The position numbers were made by a program, and so were the translations under genes. A DNA stretch of 36,846 nt, from contig JAKOTS010000054.1 of the NCBI GenBank assembly GCA_029777095.1, forward strand, positions 1 through 36,846. Direction: 5' to 3'. Origin of the DNA: Actinomycetes bacterium (GTDB lineage: Bacteria; Actinomycetota; Actinomycetes; Actinomycetales; Microbacteriaceae). Of the stretch, positions 26,777 through 34,170 are shown piece after piece; position 1 is the stretch's first letter, and each line of letters begins with the position of its first letter. The notes under the pieces are model-generated. The model did no database searches. It was not told the origin of the DNA and saw nothing but the letters and a program-made list of their open reading frames with translations.

Positions 26777-28330
26777 ATGAAACACCTCGTAGACACTCCG
26801 GCTGAGAGCCCCGGCATCCCGCCGGTTGGTGCCCTCGTCGAGCTGGTTCGCGGGGTCGATCGTTCGATCGAAAAGCTCCTGTGCAACGTGTTCGAGTCGG
26901 AGCTTGTCGACGCATCAAGCGACAGCGTGTTGCTCGAAGCAATGGCGGTTGCGGCCGGCGTGCAGCGCCGCCTCGACGGGCTCATGGCGGAGCTGGTGGG
27001 CGAGGCCGATGCACGCTCGGCGAGTCGGCCGAATGCCGGGGGCTTGGCGGCGAGTATTGGGTGCCGCAATGTGAACGACCTCGTCCAGGCGGTGACACTC
27101 GCGTCGCCCCACGCGGTTGCGGCGTCGTTGCGGGTCGCACGCAAAGTGCGGCGCGGCGTTGGGATCGCGTCGGGCGCGTTTCTCCCTCCCGAGCTGCCGG
27201 CACTTCGCCAGGCACTCCTCGAAGGTGCTGTCAGCGTCGATGCGGTCTCGGGCTTGCTCGGGCCACTGCAAGATCTCCACGTCGCGGTCGGCGCCACCAT
27301 CATGCGCCAGGCCGAAGGCCAGTTGGCCGCTGCCGCACGCGGCGCCTGCTGCGCAGAAGCAGCAGAGCTTGTCGGTGGCGGGTTTGCGTGTTCCTCAAAC
27401 AGTTGTTCGGGCGAGCCACCATCGCCGCTTGGCGTGCGCGACCTGCGCTCCCTCGCGCAGGCGCTCGCGTTCCACCTCGACCCGGATGGCGCAGAACCGC
27501 GCGATGCTCGGGCGCTGCGCAAGCGCGGCATCACGTTCGGCATTCCACGAGACGGGCTCGTGCCGCTCTCGGGCCACACGCTCGTCGAGGTGGCGGCGCA
27601 GTTTCAGCGCATCAGCGATGCGATGCTCAATCCCAAGCTCGCGGGGCCCCGCTTTCGCCCAGCTGGGGCCGACGACGGCGGCCAGGCGGCGGATGATGGC
27701 GCTTCGGGTGAGGGCGATCCCACTGATCTCCGCACCCGCGCGCAGAAACAGCACGATGTGCTGGCCACGATCTTCAGCATCGCAGCCCGGAGCGGCGAGC
27801 TTCCCACCCTCGGAGGCGACGCACCAACGCTTGTGGTGTCCGTGAAATCAGAAGACCTCGACTCTGGCCGTGGGTTCGCCGTGGTCGACGGGGTAGACGA
27901 ACCACTCTCGATTCACGCCGCCCGGCAGATCGGTTGTGAGTCGACGATCCAGCGGATTCGGATCAAAGACGGCCGCATCCACAGTCTCGGTATCACGAAC
28001 CGTGTCTTCGATCACTGGCAGCGAAAGGCGATCGTGTTGCGTGACGGGGCCTGCGTCATCCCGGGTTGCGGGGTGCCCGCTGGGTGGTGCGAACTGCACC
28101 ACGTTGTCGAGTACGCCGGGGGCGGCCCCACGCACACCGACAACGGCGTCCTCCTGTGTTGGTGGCATCACCGAGCACTCGGCTCCCACGATGGGTGGGA
28201 AGTCAGGATGAAGAACGGATCGCCCGAAGCCCGTCCGCCTTCGTGGCACGATGCCCACCGACGCTGGCGGCCTGTCGGCAAGTCGCGGCTGCATCCTCCG
28301 CCCTCGCGGGGCACGCCGACGCGCGGGTGA
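26777..28330 (+). CDS. DUF222 and HNH endonuclease domain-containing protein
   Basis: The 517-residue protein has an N-terminal DUF222 helical region (about 10-250; SLRVARKVRRGVGIASGAF and LPALRQALLEGAVSVDAVSG are typical) and a C-terminal HNH domain at about 425-475. The HNH domain reads CVIPGCGVPAGWCELHHVVE, then THTDNGVLLCWWHHRAL, with both zinc-type cysteine pairs and the HH/N/H catalytic set intact. Such genes are multicopy in actinobacterial genomes (the 13E12-type repeat family of mycobacteria) and behave as selfish or mobile DNA; their cellular role is not established. ATG at 26777 with AGAGG. It marks the left edge of the accessory region. Confidence 0.9.
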   Translation: MKHLVDTPAESPGIPPVGALVELVRGVDRSIEKLLCNVFESELVDASSDSVLLEAMAVAAGVQRRLDGLMAELVGEADARSASRPNAGGLAASIGCRNVNDLVQAVTLASPHAVAASLRVARKVRRGVGIASGAFLPPELPALRQALLEGAVSVDAVSGLLGPLQDLHVAVGATIMRQAEGQLAAAARGACCAEAAELVGGGFACSSNSCSGEPPSPLGVRDLRSLAQALAFHLDPDGAEPRDARALRKRGITFGIPRDGLVPLSGHTLVEVAAQFQRISDAMLNPKLAGPRFRPAGADDGGQAADDGASGEGDPTDLRTRAQKQHDVLATIFSIAARSGELPTLGGDAPTLVVSVKSEDLDSGRGFAVVDGVDEPLSIHAARQIGCESTIQRIRIKDGRIHSLGITNRVFDHWQRKAIVLRDGACVIPGCGVPAGWCELHHVVEYAGGGPTHTDNGVLLCWWHHRALGSHDGWEVRMKNGSPEARPPSWHDAHRRWRPVGKSRLHPPPSRGTPTRG

Positions 28331-28379
28331 TGTGCGTGGGTGTAGGCGTCTCCATCGCAGGCTGCCCTCCGGCCTTGCG

Positions 28380-28571
28380 CTGCCACGCGAGCGACCTTGG
28401 CGCGCGAAGTTGCAAGAGTGGCGGGTTCAGCTTGAGCATCCGCCTGTCGCTGCAGCGATGCGGTACGAGCGCAACGCAGGCCACGCACACGAGCTTGCGA
28501 GGCAAATTTCTGACCTTACAGAGAGACTTGGCGGCAGCCGTCTTAGGTCCCGCAATTCAATTGCGAACTAA
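28380..28571 (+). pseudogene. Possible gene remnant, 3' part only
   Basis: In the frame ending at 28571 the last 64 residues (LPRERPWRAKLQEWRVQLEH, then MRYERNAGHAHELARQISDL) have the amphipathic character of real protein, while the upstream part of the frame is Arg/Pro-rich noise. No start or ribosome site fits. Unrecognised family. The stretch 28331-28634 holds nothing else. Confidence 0.3.
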
Positions 28572-28634
28572 ATGAAAATGCCCTCGACGCTGACCAGAGC
28601 GACGAGGACGAAACAATAACACCTTGGAGATGAG

Positions 28635-29005
28635 ATGTCCGCTATTTCGAGTACCGGTGCCGACGTCACTGTGAACGAGCTCGTCACCGCCGCAGGGCTA
28701 CTCGGGCACACCCGTCGGTCGTCTTGCCGGACGCGTGGGCAACGAACACCGAGATTGACGCACCTGACCGGAACTTCCCGTGAATCATCCATCCTCACGA
28801 GTTCGACCACGACGGCATCTATCACGTCACCATTGCGCACTCATTCCATCACGCCGACTGGGGTGCTGACGTCACGATCCACTGGGACGAAACGCACTTC
28901 GAAGCACCCAGCTCGACGGAGACTTTCAGCGTCGCTCCAGAGGACGTCCCCGCGCTGATCGCTGCACTTCAGGCGGCGAAGAAAATCATTGAGGTGGTGC
29001 GATGA
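28635..29005 (+). pseudogene. Frameshifted and interrupted gene remnant, unknown family
   Basis: ATG at 28635 follows GGAG and gives MSAISSTGADVTVNELVTAA before the frame turns to Arg/Ser-rich noise. Shifting by one base in gggcacacccg (about 28710) restores a good frame (PSVVLPDAWATNTEIDAPDR). A TGA near 28786 then interrupts it, and after the stop the same frame continues convincingly: HPHEFDHDGIYHVTIAHSFH, WGADVTIHWDETHFEAPSS and VPALIAALQAAKKIIEVVR, ending at 29005. I infer one protein of about 120 residues with two disabling changes. I do not recognise it. Its stop overlaps the next ATG (ATGA), suggesting a former operon. Confidence 0.55.
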
Positions 29006-29402
29006 ATACCAAACGGAAGTTGCTGCCACCCATGGCCGTCGTCCAACCGCGGTACGTCTCGCGTTCTCAGATCGGGCGCTCCACGGGACCCGCATCGGTG
29101 GGGTGGGCGATCGACTACGAATGCGCCACCGCTTTGAACCGCCGAGAATTGCGAACCCTGCCGCCGAAAATTCGACTAGCCTGCCGAGCGCGCGGTCGCT
29201 TTCTAAGTGCGACCGTGTTCCCTTGCCTGAGGCCTTCACTCACTTGCTTCTTCGTCGAGCCGGTGCGATTGTCGCTCAAGTCGTGCGCGTCGCGGAAGGC
29301 GGCGTCCATGCGCATCGTCGGCCACGGGAAGCCCTCGCGGCAGCTGACTGCGGCGCATCGTGGTCAAACTACGTCGGCGCCTCGCCGCTGAAGGAGGCCT
29401 GA
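29002..29402 (+). pseudogene. Probable second broken gene of the same former operon
   Basis: ATG at 29002 overlaps the stop of the preceding remnant and opens with MNTKRKLLPPMAVVQPR. The frame one base away carries the more protein-like continuation (TAVRLAFSDRALHGTRIGGV, then FTHLLLRRAGAIVAQVVRVA, ending at 29402). A frameshift near 29055 would join them. No family recognised; both reading frames are uncertain. Confidence 0.35.
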
Positions 29403-29442
29403 ACGCGGCCAATTCCCTGCCTGGTCGACAACACGGTTCTTG

Positions 29443-29736
29443 TCACTTGGAGGTGTCGTTGCGTGGTGCCGCAAGCTCCCGTCGAACAACTGCACTTCCC
29501 TGGTCTGCGGCTTGCCTCCACAACCTGAACGCGTGGTCGTCCTCGCCCGCTTCAAAGAACGTCTGCGCGATCGATGCGAGAGCTTCAGCGTTGATCAGCA
29601 CTATTGATGCTCTGAAGGAAGCACGCATCTGCGCGGCCTTGCACAACGACCGCGCCGACGGCCTCACACCCTCCGCGAGCGGCGCCGCAACATCGTCGAA
29701 CCGTGCATCAAGGATCGACGCGAGCCCGGCAGACAC
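29443..29736 (-). CDS. Hypothetical protein, weak candidate
   Basis: The 97-residue open frame reads on the minus strand, with GTG at 29736 and AGG nearby. It has a helical composition (FFEAGEDDHAFRLWRQAADQ, then SAVVRRELAA) and a faint resemblance to a Sel1-like helix. There is no family match by eye, and plus-strand frames over the same DNA are fragmentary. It lies in the decayed region and may be chance. Confidence 0.3.
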   Translation of the reverse strand: MSAGLASILDARFDDVAAPLAEGVRPSARSLCKAAQMRASFRASIVLINAEALASIAQTFFEAGEDDHAFRLWRQAADQGSAVVRRELAAPRNDTSK

Positions 29737-29867
29737 CGTGACCTACGGTTGACACTAAAATGCTGGCTTCAACCCGGCGTGCCCTGCGGCTCTTCCGGCT
29801 CATTGACGCTGTCCATGCGCCGAGCACCCGCTCGGCTCATCTGTGACCCTCTGCTCTTGCCATCCGC

Positions 29868-30115
29868 CGACGCGATAGCCTTCTCGATCAGTCGGCATTC
29901 TGGGGCATTGGAACGATGCTCGAGTCGCCGCCGGTCGACCTGATATGCCTTTCTACGCTCAGCGGCACTACGCGGGCACTCGCTACGCGCAGACCGTCGC
30001 GACGCCGCGCGACGCGATGGCGCGGCTCGCGCACAAATCGCTCGCCGTCGCAATGCGCTACCAGCACACGACCGATCGCGACGATGTTCTCGCCCGCCGC
30101 ACTGCCCGACGCTGA
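29868..30115 (+). pseudogene. Tyrosine recombinase (phage-type integrase), C-terminal remnant with frameshift
   Basis: The frame ending at 30115 reads HWNDARVAAGRPDMPFYAQR, HYAGTRYAQTVATPRDAMAR and LAHKSLAVAMRYQHTTDRDD. This matches the end of actinophage integrases (RFHDLRHTGATLAAQTG, LMARLGHSSPAAAMRYQHAT), including the LxHK/GH box and the RYQH tyrosine region. A TAG at 29876 closes this frame upstream. The adjacent frame (DSLLDQSAFWG) continues the domain if one G is added to the gggg run at about 29902. The N-terminal domains are missing. The first catalytic Arg/His box is altered (QRHYAG for LRHTG), so the fragment cannot be active. It shows that this region once carried an integrative element. 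Confidence 0.7.
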
Positions 30116-30140
30116 CTCCGGTCCTCGCTAGGCTCGCGCC

Positions 30141-30379
30141 GTGGATGCATGGCGCTGATTACCGTCGGCGGGCTAGTAACTGCGTATGTTGGCGCGCGGC
30201 GGGAGTACCCTGACGCCGCGAGTCGCGTGCTGAGATTCGACGACCTCAGTAAAGCTGAGCCCGACGAAACTGTGCCACTAATGGATGCGCATTTTGACAA
30301 CGTGCCGACCGATCACGAGGTGAAGCTCAACTGTGTCGCTTCTTGTGAAGCTGAGTCCGACTCGCGCCACGCATTCTGA
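30141..30379 (+). pseudogene. Short ORF behind a leaderless-type promoter, probably broken
   Basis: TAGGCT at 30129-30134 lies six bases before GTG at 30141, but that frame stops after five codons (VDAWR). The frame starting at ATG 30149 (ALITVGGLVTAYVGARREYP, then RVLRFDDLSKAEPDETVPLM) looks like a membrane segment plus a soluble tail, and joins VDAW if one base is inserted. Alternatively ATG 30149 is the true start of a 76-residue protein. Unrecognised. 30380-30600 holds no gene that I can see. Confidence 0.35.
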
Positions 30380-30602
30380 GAATGCCGAATACGCCGCGTT
30401 GGATCTCGCGCGTCCGAGCACCGAGTAGGCCTTTCCGCTCGCTGCACTCGAAGCGCAGTGCCTTCTCGGGCTAAGTTCCTCAGCGCTACTCGACGCGACT
30501 TTCTCGTCGCCGCGTTCGGCCTACTCCTGTCGACCGCGTCGAGCGTCGGGGCGCTTGTCCTCACGCCGTAGCCACTTTTGGGTGGCGGCTGATCGCTACG
30601 AG

Positions 30603-30608
30603 TACGCT
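30603..30608 (+). promoter_or_regulatory. -10 box of the 30615 gene, leaderless type
   Basis: TACGCT is six bases before the ATG at 30615; there is no ribosome binding site. Same geometry as rarA and ruvC. Confidence 0.45.
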
Positions 30609-30614
30609 CACGAC

Positions 30615-31010
30615 ATGAGAAATCGACGACGCGTGGGGCGCTTCTTGGTCTGGTTCGGCGCGGGTGCCGTGGCTGTTGCAATCGCCACGGCGACCCTCCT
30701 TGCAATAACCCCGACGCCGTGGTCATGGGTATGGGTAGTCCCGTGGTTTGTAGCCGGTATCGGTACGGTGGCGTTCCTCGTGGGCTGGGCTGCGCAAGGT
30801 CGGCCGATTCCATTGAGCGGTCGAGGAGACGGGCCGCCGGAACCGCCACCGGTGCTGTCGCCTCCCGGGGACGATGCTTCGATGACGTTTGACATGGTAG
30901 GCGGGTCTGCGAGGGGACAAAGGGTGGAGTCCGACGCGAAGAAGGTCTTCCGTACACGCGACACCGACGTTGAATACGGTGAAGTGATACACAAGGAAGG
31001 CGAGTCGTGA
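30615..31010 (+). CDS. Two-helix membrane protein, unknown function
   Basis: The 131-residue product has a basic N-terminus (MRNRRRVGR), helices at about residues 9-31 and 37-60, and a charged cytoplasmic tail of 70 residues with a Pro/Gly-rich linker (SGRGDGPPEPPPVLSPPGDD) and an Arg/Asp/Glu end. It starts at the ATG behind a leaderless-type -10 box. Its stop overlaps the GTG of the next gene (GTGA), so the two are translated together. No family recognised. It sits between the integrase remnant and the tRNA genes. Confidence 0.7.
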   Translation: MRNRRRVGRFLVWFGAGAVAVAIATATLLAITPTPWSWVWVVPWFVAGIGTVAFLVGWAAQGRPIPLSGRGDGPPEPPPVLSPPGDDASMTFDMVGGSARGQRVESDAKKVFRTRDTDVEYGEVIHKEGES

Positions 31011-31393
31011 TCTCTTACCAGTGTGCATCCTGCCGACGAACAGCATGGGAGGACGACGACGGAAACGGTCCAGAGTGCGAGTGCGGAAGCGTCGTGTTCC
31101 TTCGCATGTCACAACAAGAAGCAGATGTCGCTTACGCCACTGCCCGACCGGCGGCCACGCCTCGCGGCAAGTACGTGATGGAGGACGTGTGGATACATCA
31201 CACGGTAGGACCGGGAATTATCATCAACGACAGCGATCTCGAGATGCGAGGACTAGTGCAGATTGACGATGTGCCTATTGCACTCCGAGGGCGAAATGCG
31301 CACATCACGTACGAGCGCGTCGTCCACAACGTCTCTACTGACGGGCGCGAAGACGACAGGAAGTACGAGGAAGCTACCCCAGAGAGCGACTAG
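31007..31393 (+). CDS. Small zinc-ribbon protein, unknown function
   Basis: The 128-residue product opens with a short Cys knuckle: ISYQCASCRRTAW (Cys 6 and 9) and ECECGSVVFL (Cys 24 and 26), a pattern that could bind one zinc. The rest (VMEDVWIHHTVGPGIIINDS, MRGLVQIDDVPIALRGRNAH) looks like a beta-rich single domain, and the tail is acidic. GTG at 31007 with AAGG upstream. It is coupled to the membrane protein before it. I do not recognise the family; a role as cytoplasmic partner of the membrane protein is inference. Confidence 0.7.
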   Translation: MISYQCASCRRTAWEDDDGNGPECECGSVVFLRMSQQEADVAYATARPAATPRGKYVMEDVWIHHTVGPGIIINDSDLEMRGLVQIDDVPIALRGRNAHITYERVVHNVSTDGREDDRKYEEATPESD

Positions 31394-31533
31394 AGCCGCA
31401 CAAGCGACAACGACGGGCAGACCCATTGCGCCCGTCTTTCGTACACCTCAACGCCGAGCGGCACCCTGCACTTCGGCCATATAGGCGCCCATTCGGCGAT
31501 GACGTCTTCCTCCCGGTTTCATTCGCCCATGAT

Positions 31534-31576
31534 GTCGAAAGGCCCGCCGGGCGATGAGCCAGACGGGCCTTTCTGT
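31534..31576. terminator. Intrinsic terminator after the two-gene cassette
   Basis: Perfect 10-bp stem gaaaggcccg (31537-31546) with cgggcctttc (31564-31573). The A and T tracts are built into the stem. It lies about 140 bp beyond the stop at 31393; the sequence between has no gene. Confidence 0.65.
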
Positions 31577-31612
31577 GGATAACTCGCGCATTTCGCCTTT
31601 CCGAGAAACCCG

Positions 31613-31624
31613 GGAAACGTTTCC
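31613..31624. promoter_or_regulatory. Perfect palindrome, operator-like
   Basis: GGAAACGTTTCC is a 12-bp perfect palindrome resembling LacI/GalR-family operators. No gene start lies close by on either strand, so it may be an orphan site. TGTGGATAA at 31574-31582, a perfect DnaA box, lies 30 bp before it. 31577-31794 has no gene I can support. Confidence 0.35.
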
Positions 31625-31794
31625 GAAACGCTTGAAGACATGCGATCGTCACCTATCTCAACGGCGTGGACACAGGGCGCGCAGCGGCGCATCCGTCGCA
31701 ATCCTCGCGGGTGCGCTTGCTCGAGAGCCTGCCCCGGGCGCCTCGAAACGCGAGCGATCCCCCACGTCGGCCCCACGGCTGTCGCCGGACCAAC

Positions 31795-31824
31795 GAAAAA
31801 ACCCCCGGAATTCCGGGGGTTTTA
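31795..31824. terminator. Terminator of the minus-strand tRNA cluster
   Basis: The stem acccccggaattccgggggt (about 9 bp per arm, 31801-31820) is preceded by six A bases and followed by TTTT, four bases from the 3' end of tRNA-Val. It works on minus and possibly also on plus. Confidence 0.85.
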
Positions 31825-31827
31825 GAG

Positions 31828-31899
31828 TGCGCGATACTGGGATCGAACCAGTGACCTCTTCCGTGTCAGGGAAGCGCGCTACCGCTGCGCCAATCGCGC
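31828..31899 (-). tRNA. tRNA-Val (GAC)
   Basis: The 72-base cloverleaf has acceptor stem GCGCGAT/ATCGCGC, anticodon stem CTTCC/GGAAG around CTGACAC (anticodon GAC), and T arm with GGTTCGATCC. CCA is not encoded. Last gene of a three-tRNA transcript. Confidence 0.95.
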
Positions 31900-31926
31900 C
31901 CATATAGGCTATTTAGTTGTGCTGTG

Positions 31927-31997
31927 AGGTGGCGACGGGATTCGAACCCGTGTAAACGGCTTTGCAGGCCGGTGCCTAGCCGCTCGGCCACGCCACC
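31927..31997 (-). tRNA. tRNA-Cys (GCA)
   Basis: 71 bases; acceptor stem GGTGGCG/CGCCACC with U as discriminator base, as in cysteine tRNAs; anticodon loop CTGCAAA (GCA); T arm with GGTTCGAATCC. CCA is not encoded. Confidence 0.95.
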
Positions 31998-32053
31998 ACG
32001 TGTGAATTAATCCCACGTGCCGCAGCCTCCCCGAAGGGAAACTACTTCACTCG

Positions 32054-32126
32054 AGCGGATGACGAGACTCGAACTCGCGACCCCAACCTTGGCAAGGTTG
32101 TGCGCTACCAACTGCGCTACATCCGC
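32054..32126 (-). tRNA. tRNA-Gly (GCC)
   Basis: 73 bases; acceptor stem GCGGATG/CATCCGC, discriminator U, anticodon stem CAACC/GGTTG with loop TTGCCAA (GCC), T arm with AGTTCGAGTCT. First gene of the minus-strand tRNA cluster. Confidence 0.95.
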
Positions 32127-32157
32127 ATGTTTCCGGATTGCTCCGGGCACTTGTATG

Positions 32158-32185
32158 ACTTTAGCCGAACATTCGCCGCATGCAA
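32158..32185 (-). promoter_or_regulatory. Promoter of the tRNA Gly-Cys-Val cluster
   Basis: TTGCAT (plus strand atgcaa, 32180-32185) and TAAAGT (plus strand acttta, 32158-32163), spacing 16 bp, about 30 bp before tRNA-Gly. A CCGGAGCAATCCGG hairpin lies in the short leader. Confidence 0.5.
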
Positions 32186-32231
32186 AACTGAGCGTTCTCC
32201 CGCGTGTCACGGATCATGAGAGCGGCATCGA

Positions 32232-32262
32232 TTCGCCGCGGAGACGACCCATCCGCTACTAT
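32232..32262 (+). promoter_or_regulatory. Promoter of tRNA-Val (CAC)
   Basis: A good -10 TACTAT at 32257-32262 with a weak TTCGCC/TCGCCG -35 18 to 19 bp upstream; the tRNA starts at 32319. Confidence 0.35.
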
Positions 32263-32318
32263 CGAACACGGCCCTTCGGGGCTGTCCACTGAACATCTTC
32301 ACGATGCACAGCGGGTTT

Positions 32319-32394
32319 GGGCGATTGGCGCAGTTGGTAGCGCGCTTCCTTCACACGGAAGAGGTCATCAGTTCGAGTCTGGTATCGCCCACCA
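32319..32394 (+). tRNA. tRNA-Val (CAC)
   Basis: Acceptor stem GGGCGAT/ATCGCCC, anticodon stem CTTCC/GGAAG with loop TTCACAC (CAC), T arm AGTTCGAGTCT, discriminator A at 32391 and an encoded CCA (32392-32394). It stands alone on the plus strand, opposite to the other three. Confidence 0.95.
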
Positions 32395-32398
32395 AAGA

Positions 32399-32437
32399 AC
32401 AGCCCGGTCAGAATGTAGATTCCGACCGGGCTTTGTT
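32399..32437 (+). terminator. Intrinsic terminator after tRNA-Val (CAC)
   Basis: Stem agcccggtc (32401-32409) with gaccgggct (32424-32432), then TTGTT. It lies seven bases after the CCA end. Confidence 0.8.
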
Positions 32438-32582
32438 CATTTCTGTGCCCGGCATGGGGCAAACGTAGGGCAGAACCGCCGGCCGGCACACGCCACGCGC
32501 ACCCCCAACCGCCAATGTCGCCACCTCCTCGTAGGCTGTCAGCAGGTCACGAACAACGTGCACCGTAGAGGGAGCGTCATCA

Positions 32583-33248
32583 GTGAAGTCGAAAGTGCAG
32601 CAGCCGAAGCTCGGAAGCATCACCCTCGGGACACTCCAAGATGGTGACCCTGACTTGCTCGTGCCGCGCACAGAACTCCACTCCGCCCGCTTCTCAGACC
32701 TCATCCTTGACGAACTTGAGCTCGCGAACGCCCACCTCGACGGCGTGCATTTCGACGGCCTGAGCGCCGACCGCGCGGCGCTCGCCGGCACCTCACTGAC
32801 CGAGGCTGTGCTCGCGCGAGTCAACATCCCAGTGCTCGACGCGCCACGGTCACGCTGGACCGACGTTGAAATCAGCGGCCGCATCGGTGCCTTCACCGCA
32901 TACGAATCGTCGCTCCGCAGCATCCACTTCATCGGGTGCAAGCTCAGTTTCGTGAACCTCCGGGCATCCGACCTCTTGGACGTTGCATTCACCGACTGCT
33001 CGATCGAAGAGCTCGATCTCGGCGGGGCGAAATGTCGCCGAGTGCAGCTCACCAACACGCAGATCGGCACCCTCGACGTGCGCCAAGCAAAACTCGTAGA
33101 CGTCGACCTCCGGGGCGCCGACCTCAGAAAAATCGCCGGACTCGAACACCTCCGCGGTGCAACGGTGACGCCCGACCAGGTCGCCATGCTCGCCCCGCTC
33201 TTCGCCGACCATATGGGCCTCAACACCGAGAACGCCCCGCGCGCCTGA
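32583..33248 (+). CDS. Pentapeptide-repeat-like protein
   Basis: The 221-residue protein has the right-handed beta-helix pattern of pentapeptide repeats, with Leu/Phe every fifth residue: HSARFSDLILDELELANAHL (33-52), HFDGLSADRAALAGTSL, LSFVNLRASDLLDVAFTDCS, LRGADLRKIAGLEHLRGATV. The ending (ATVTPDQVAMLAPLFADHMG) is the usual capping region. GTG at 32583 with GAGGGAG eight bases upstream. Some family members protect gyrase, but most have unknown roles and nothing here points to gyrase. It lies downstream of tRNA-Val and may share a unit with the next gene. Confidence 0.8.
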   Translation: MKSKVQQPKLGSITLGTLQDGDPDLLVPRTELHSARFSDLILDELELANAHLDGVHFDGLSADRAALAGTSLTEAVLARVNIPVLDAPRSRWTDVEISGRIGAFTAYESSLRSIHFIGCKLSFVNLRASDLLDVAFTDCSIEELDLGGAKCRRVQLTNTQIGTLDVRQAKLVDVDLRGADLRKIAGLEHLRGATVTPDQVAMLAPLFADHMGLNTENAPRA

Positions 33249-33284
33249 CCCGCGCCACCTCACGGACTCCACCTCACAACCGCC

Positions 33285-34130
33285 ATGCACCTCAACACCG
33301 CACCCCTCGCCTCCCCCGGCGGACTCCCGGCCTTCGCGCACGCCAACGGCCTCACATACGAAGCCACCGCGAAGCCACCTGCACTTGGCCCCTCGCTGTG
33401 GGAACAGGTGTCAAACGGCACCGTGCGCAACAAGATCACCGGCAACGGCTGGGAAGCCGGCCACATCACCGGCGGCAACAACACGGCAAGCCGCACCGAG
33501 CAGGTCGGGCGCTGGAAGGTCACCACGTCGGTCAGCGTCAACGCACCGACGCGCAGCATCAACCTCGGCTACCTCGCGATCACGTTGCCGAGGCGTCTCC
33601 CCCACATGCTGCTCGACGCGCGAAGCAACGCTCGTGGTCTCTCTTCGAGCCTGCTCAACACGCCCCGTGAAGGCCAGCACCTCGCGCTTGAAGGCGACTT
33701 CGACACGCATTTCCGGCTCTATGTGCCGGCCGGCTACGAGCGCGACGCGCTCTACGTCTTCACACCCGATTTCATGGCACTGCTCATCGACGAGAGCGGC
33801 GACCTCGACGTCGAAATCCGCGACGACCGCCTCATTGTCTACAAGCCCGGCGGCTTCGCACTGACCGACCCGGCAACGTGGCAGCGCTTCGCGCACATCC
33901 TCGACACGATCGGCGCGAAGGCGTGGGACCGCACCGACATGTACATCGATGATCGAGCGGATGCGCCCGCCCTCGACTTCGCCGGCCCGAGCACGCGCGA
34001 GGTGGCAGCATCCGGTCGGCGCCTGCGCCGGGGTTTGCCACCCGGCGCCTGGCTCGGCATCGGAGTCGTCGTCGCCGTCGTCGCCATATTCGGCACGGTC
34101 ACGGCGATCTTGCTCCCCCTCTTCAGCTAG
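33285..34130 (+). CDS. Membrane-anchored protein of unknown function
   Basis: The 281-residue protein has a soluble N-terminal domain: GGLPAFAHANGLTYEATAKP at residues 12-31, then LNTPREGQHLALEGDFDTHF and ALYVFTPDFMALLIDESGDL. A single C-terminal membrane helix lies at about 254-278 (WLGIGVVVAVVAIFGTVTAI). Related actinobacterial proteins share the AxANGxxY and LxGDFxxxFxLYxPxGYExDALYxFTPD patterns (from memory), but their function is not known to me. The ATG has no good ribosome site. It follows the pentapeptide gene by 36 bp and converges on the thioesterase gene. Confidence 0.7.
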   Translation: MHLNTAPLASPGGLPAFAHANGLTYEATAKPPALGPSLWEQVSNGTVRNKITGNGWEAGHITGGNNTASRTEQVGRWKVTTSVSVNAPTRSINLGYLAITLPRRLPHMLLDARSNARGLSSSLLNTPREGQHLALEGDFDTHFRLYVPAGYERDALYVFTPDFMALLIDESGDLDVEIRDDRLIVYKPGGFALTDPATWQRFAHILDTIGAKAWDRTDMYIDDRADAPALDFAGPSTREVAASGRRLRRGLPPGAWLGIGVVVAVVAIFGTVTAILLPLFS

Positions 34131-34148
34131 GCCGCCAGCCAACGAGGT
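34131..34148. repeat. 18-bp direct repeat, left copy
   Basis: gccgccagccaacgaggt, directly after the stop of the preceding gene; identical to 35551-35568. Confidence 0.9.
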
Positions 34149-34170
34149 AGCGCCGAAGCGCCGACCCCAG

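Noticed and set aside
31519..31907. Plus- and minus-strand frames running into the tRNA-Val gene
   Set aside because: Apparent peptides (RDTGIEPVTSS-type ends) are translations of the tRNA gene and are well-known artefacts.
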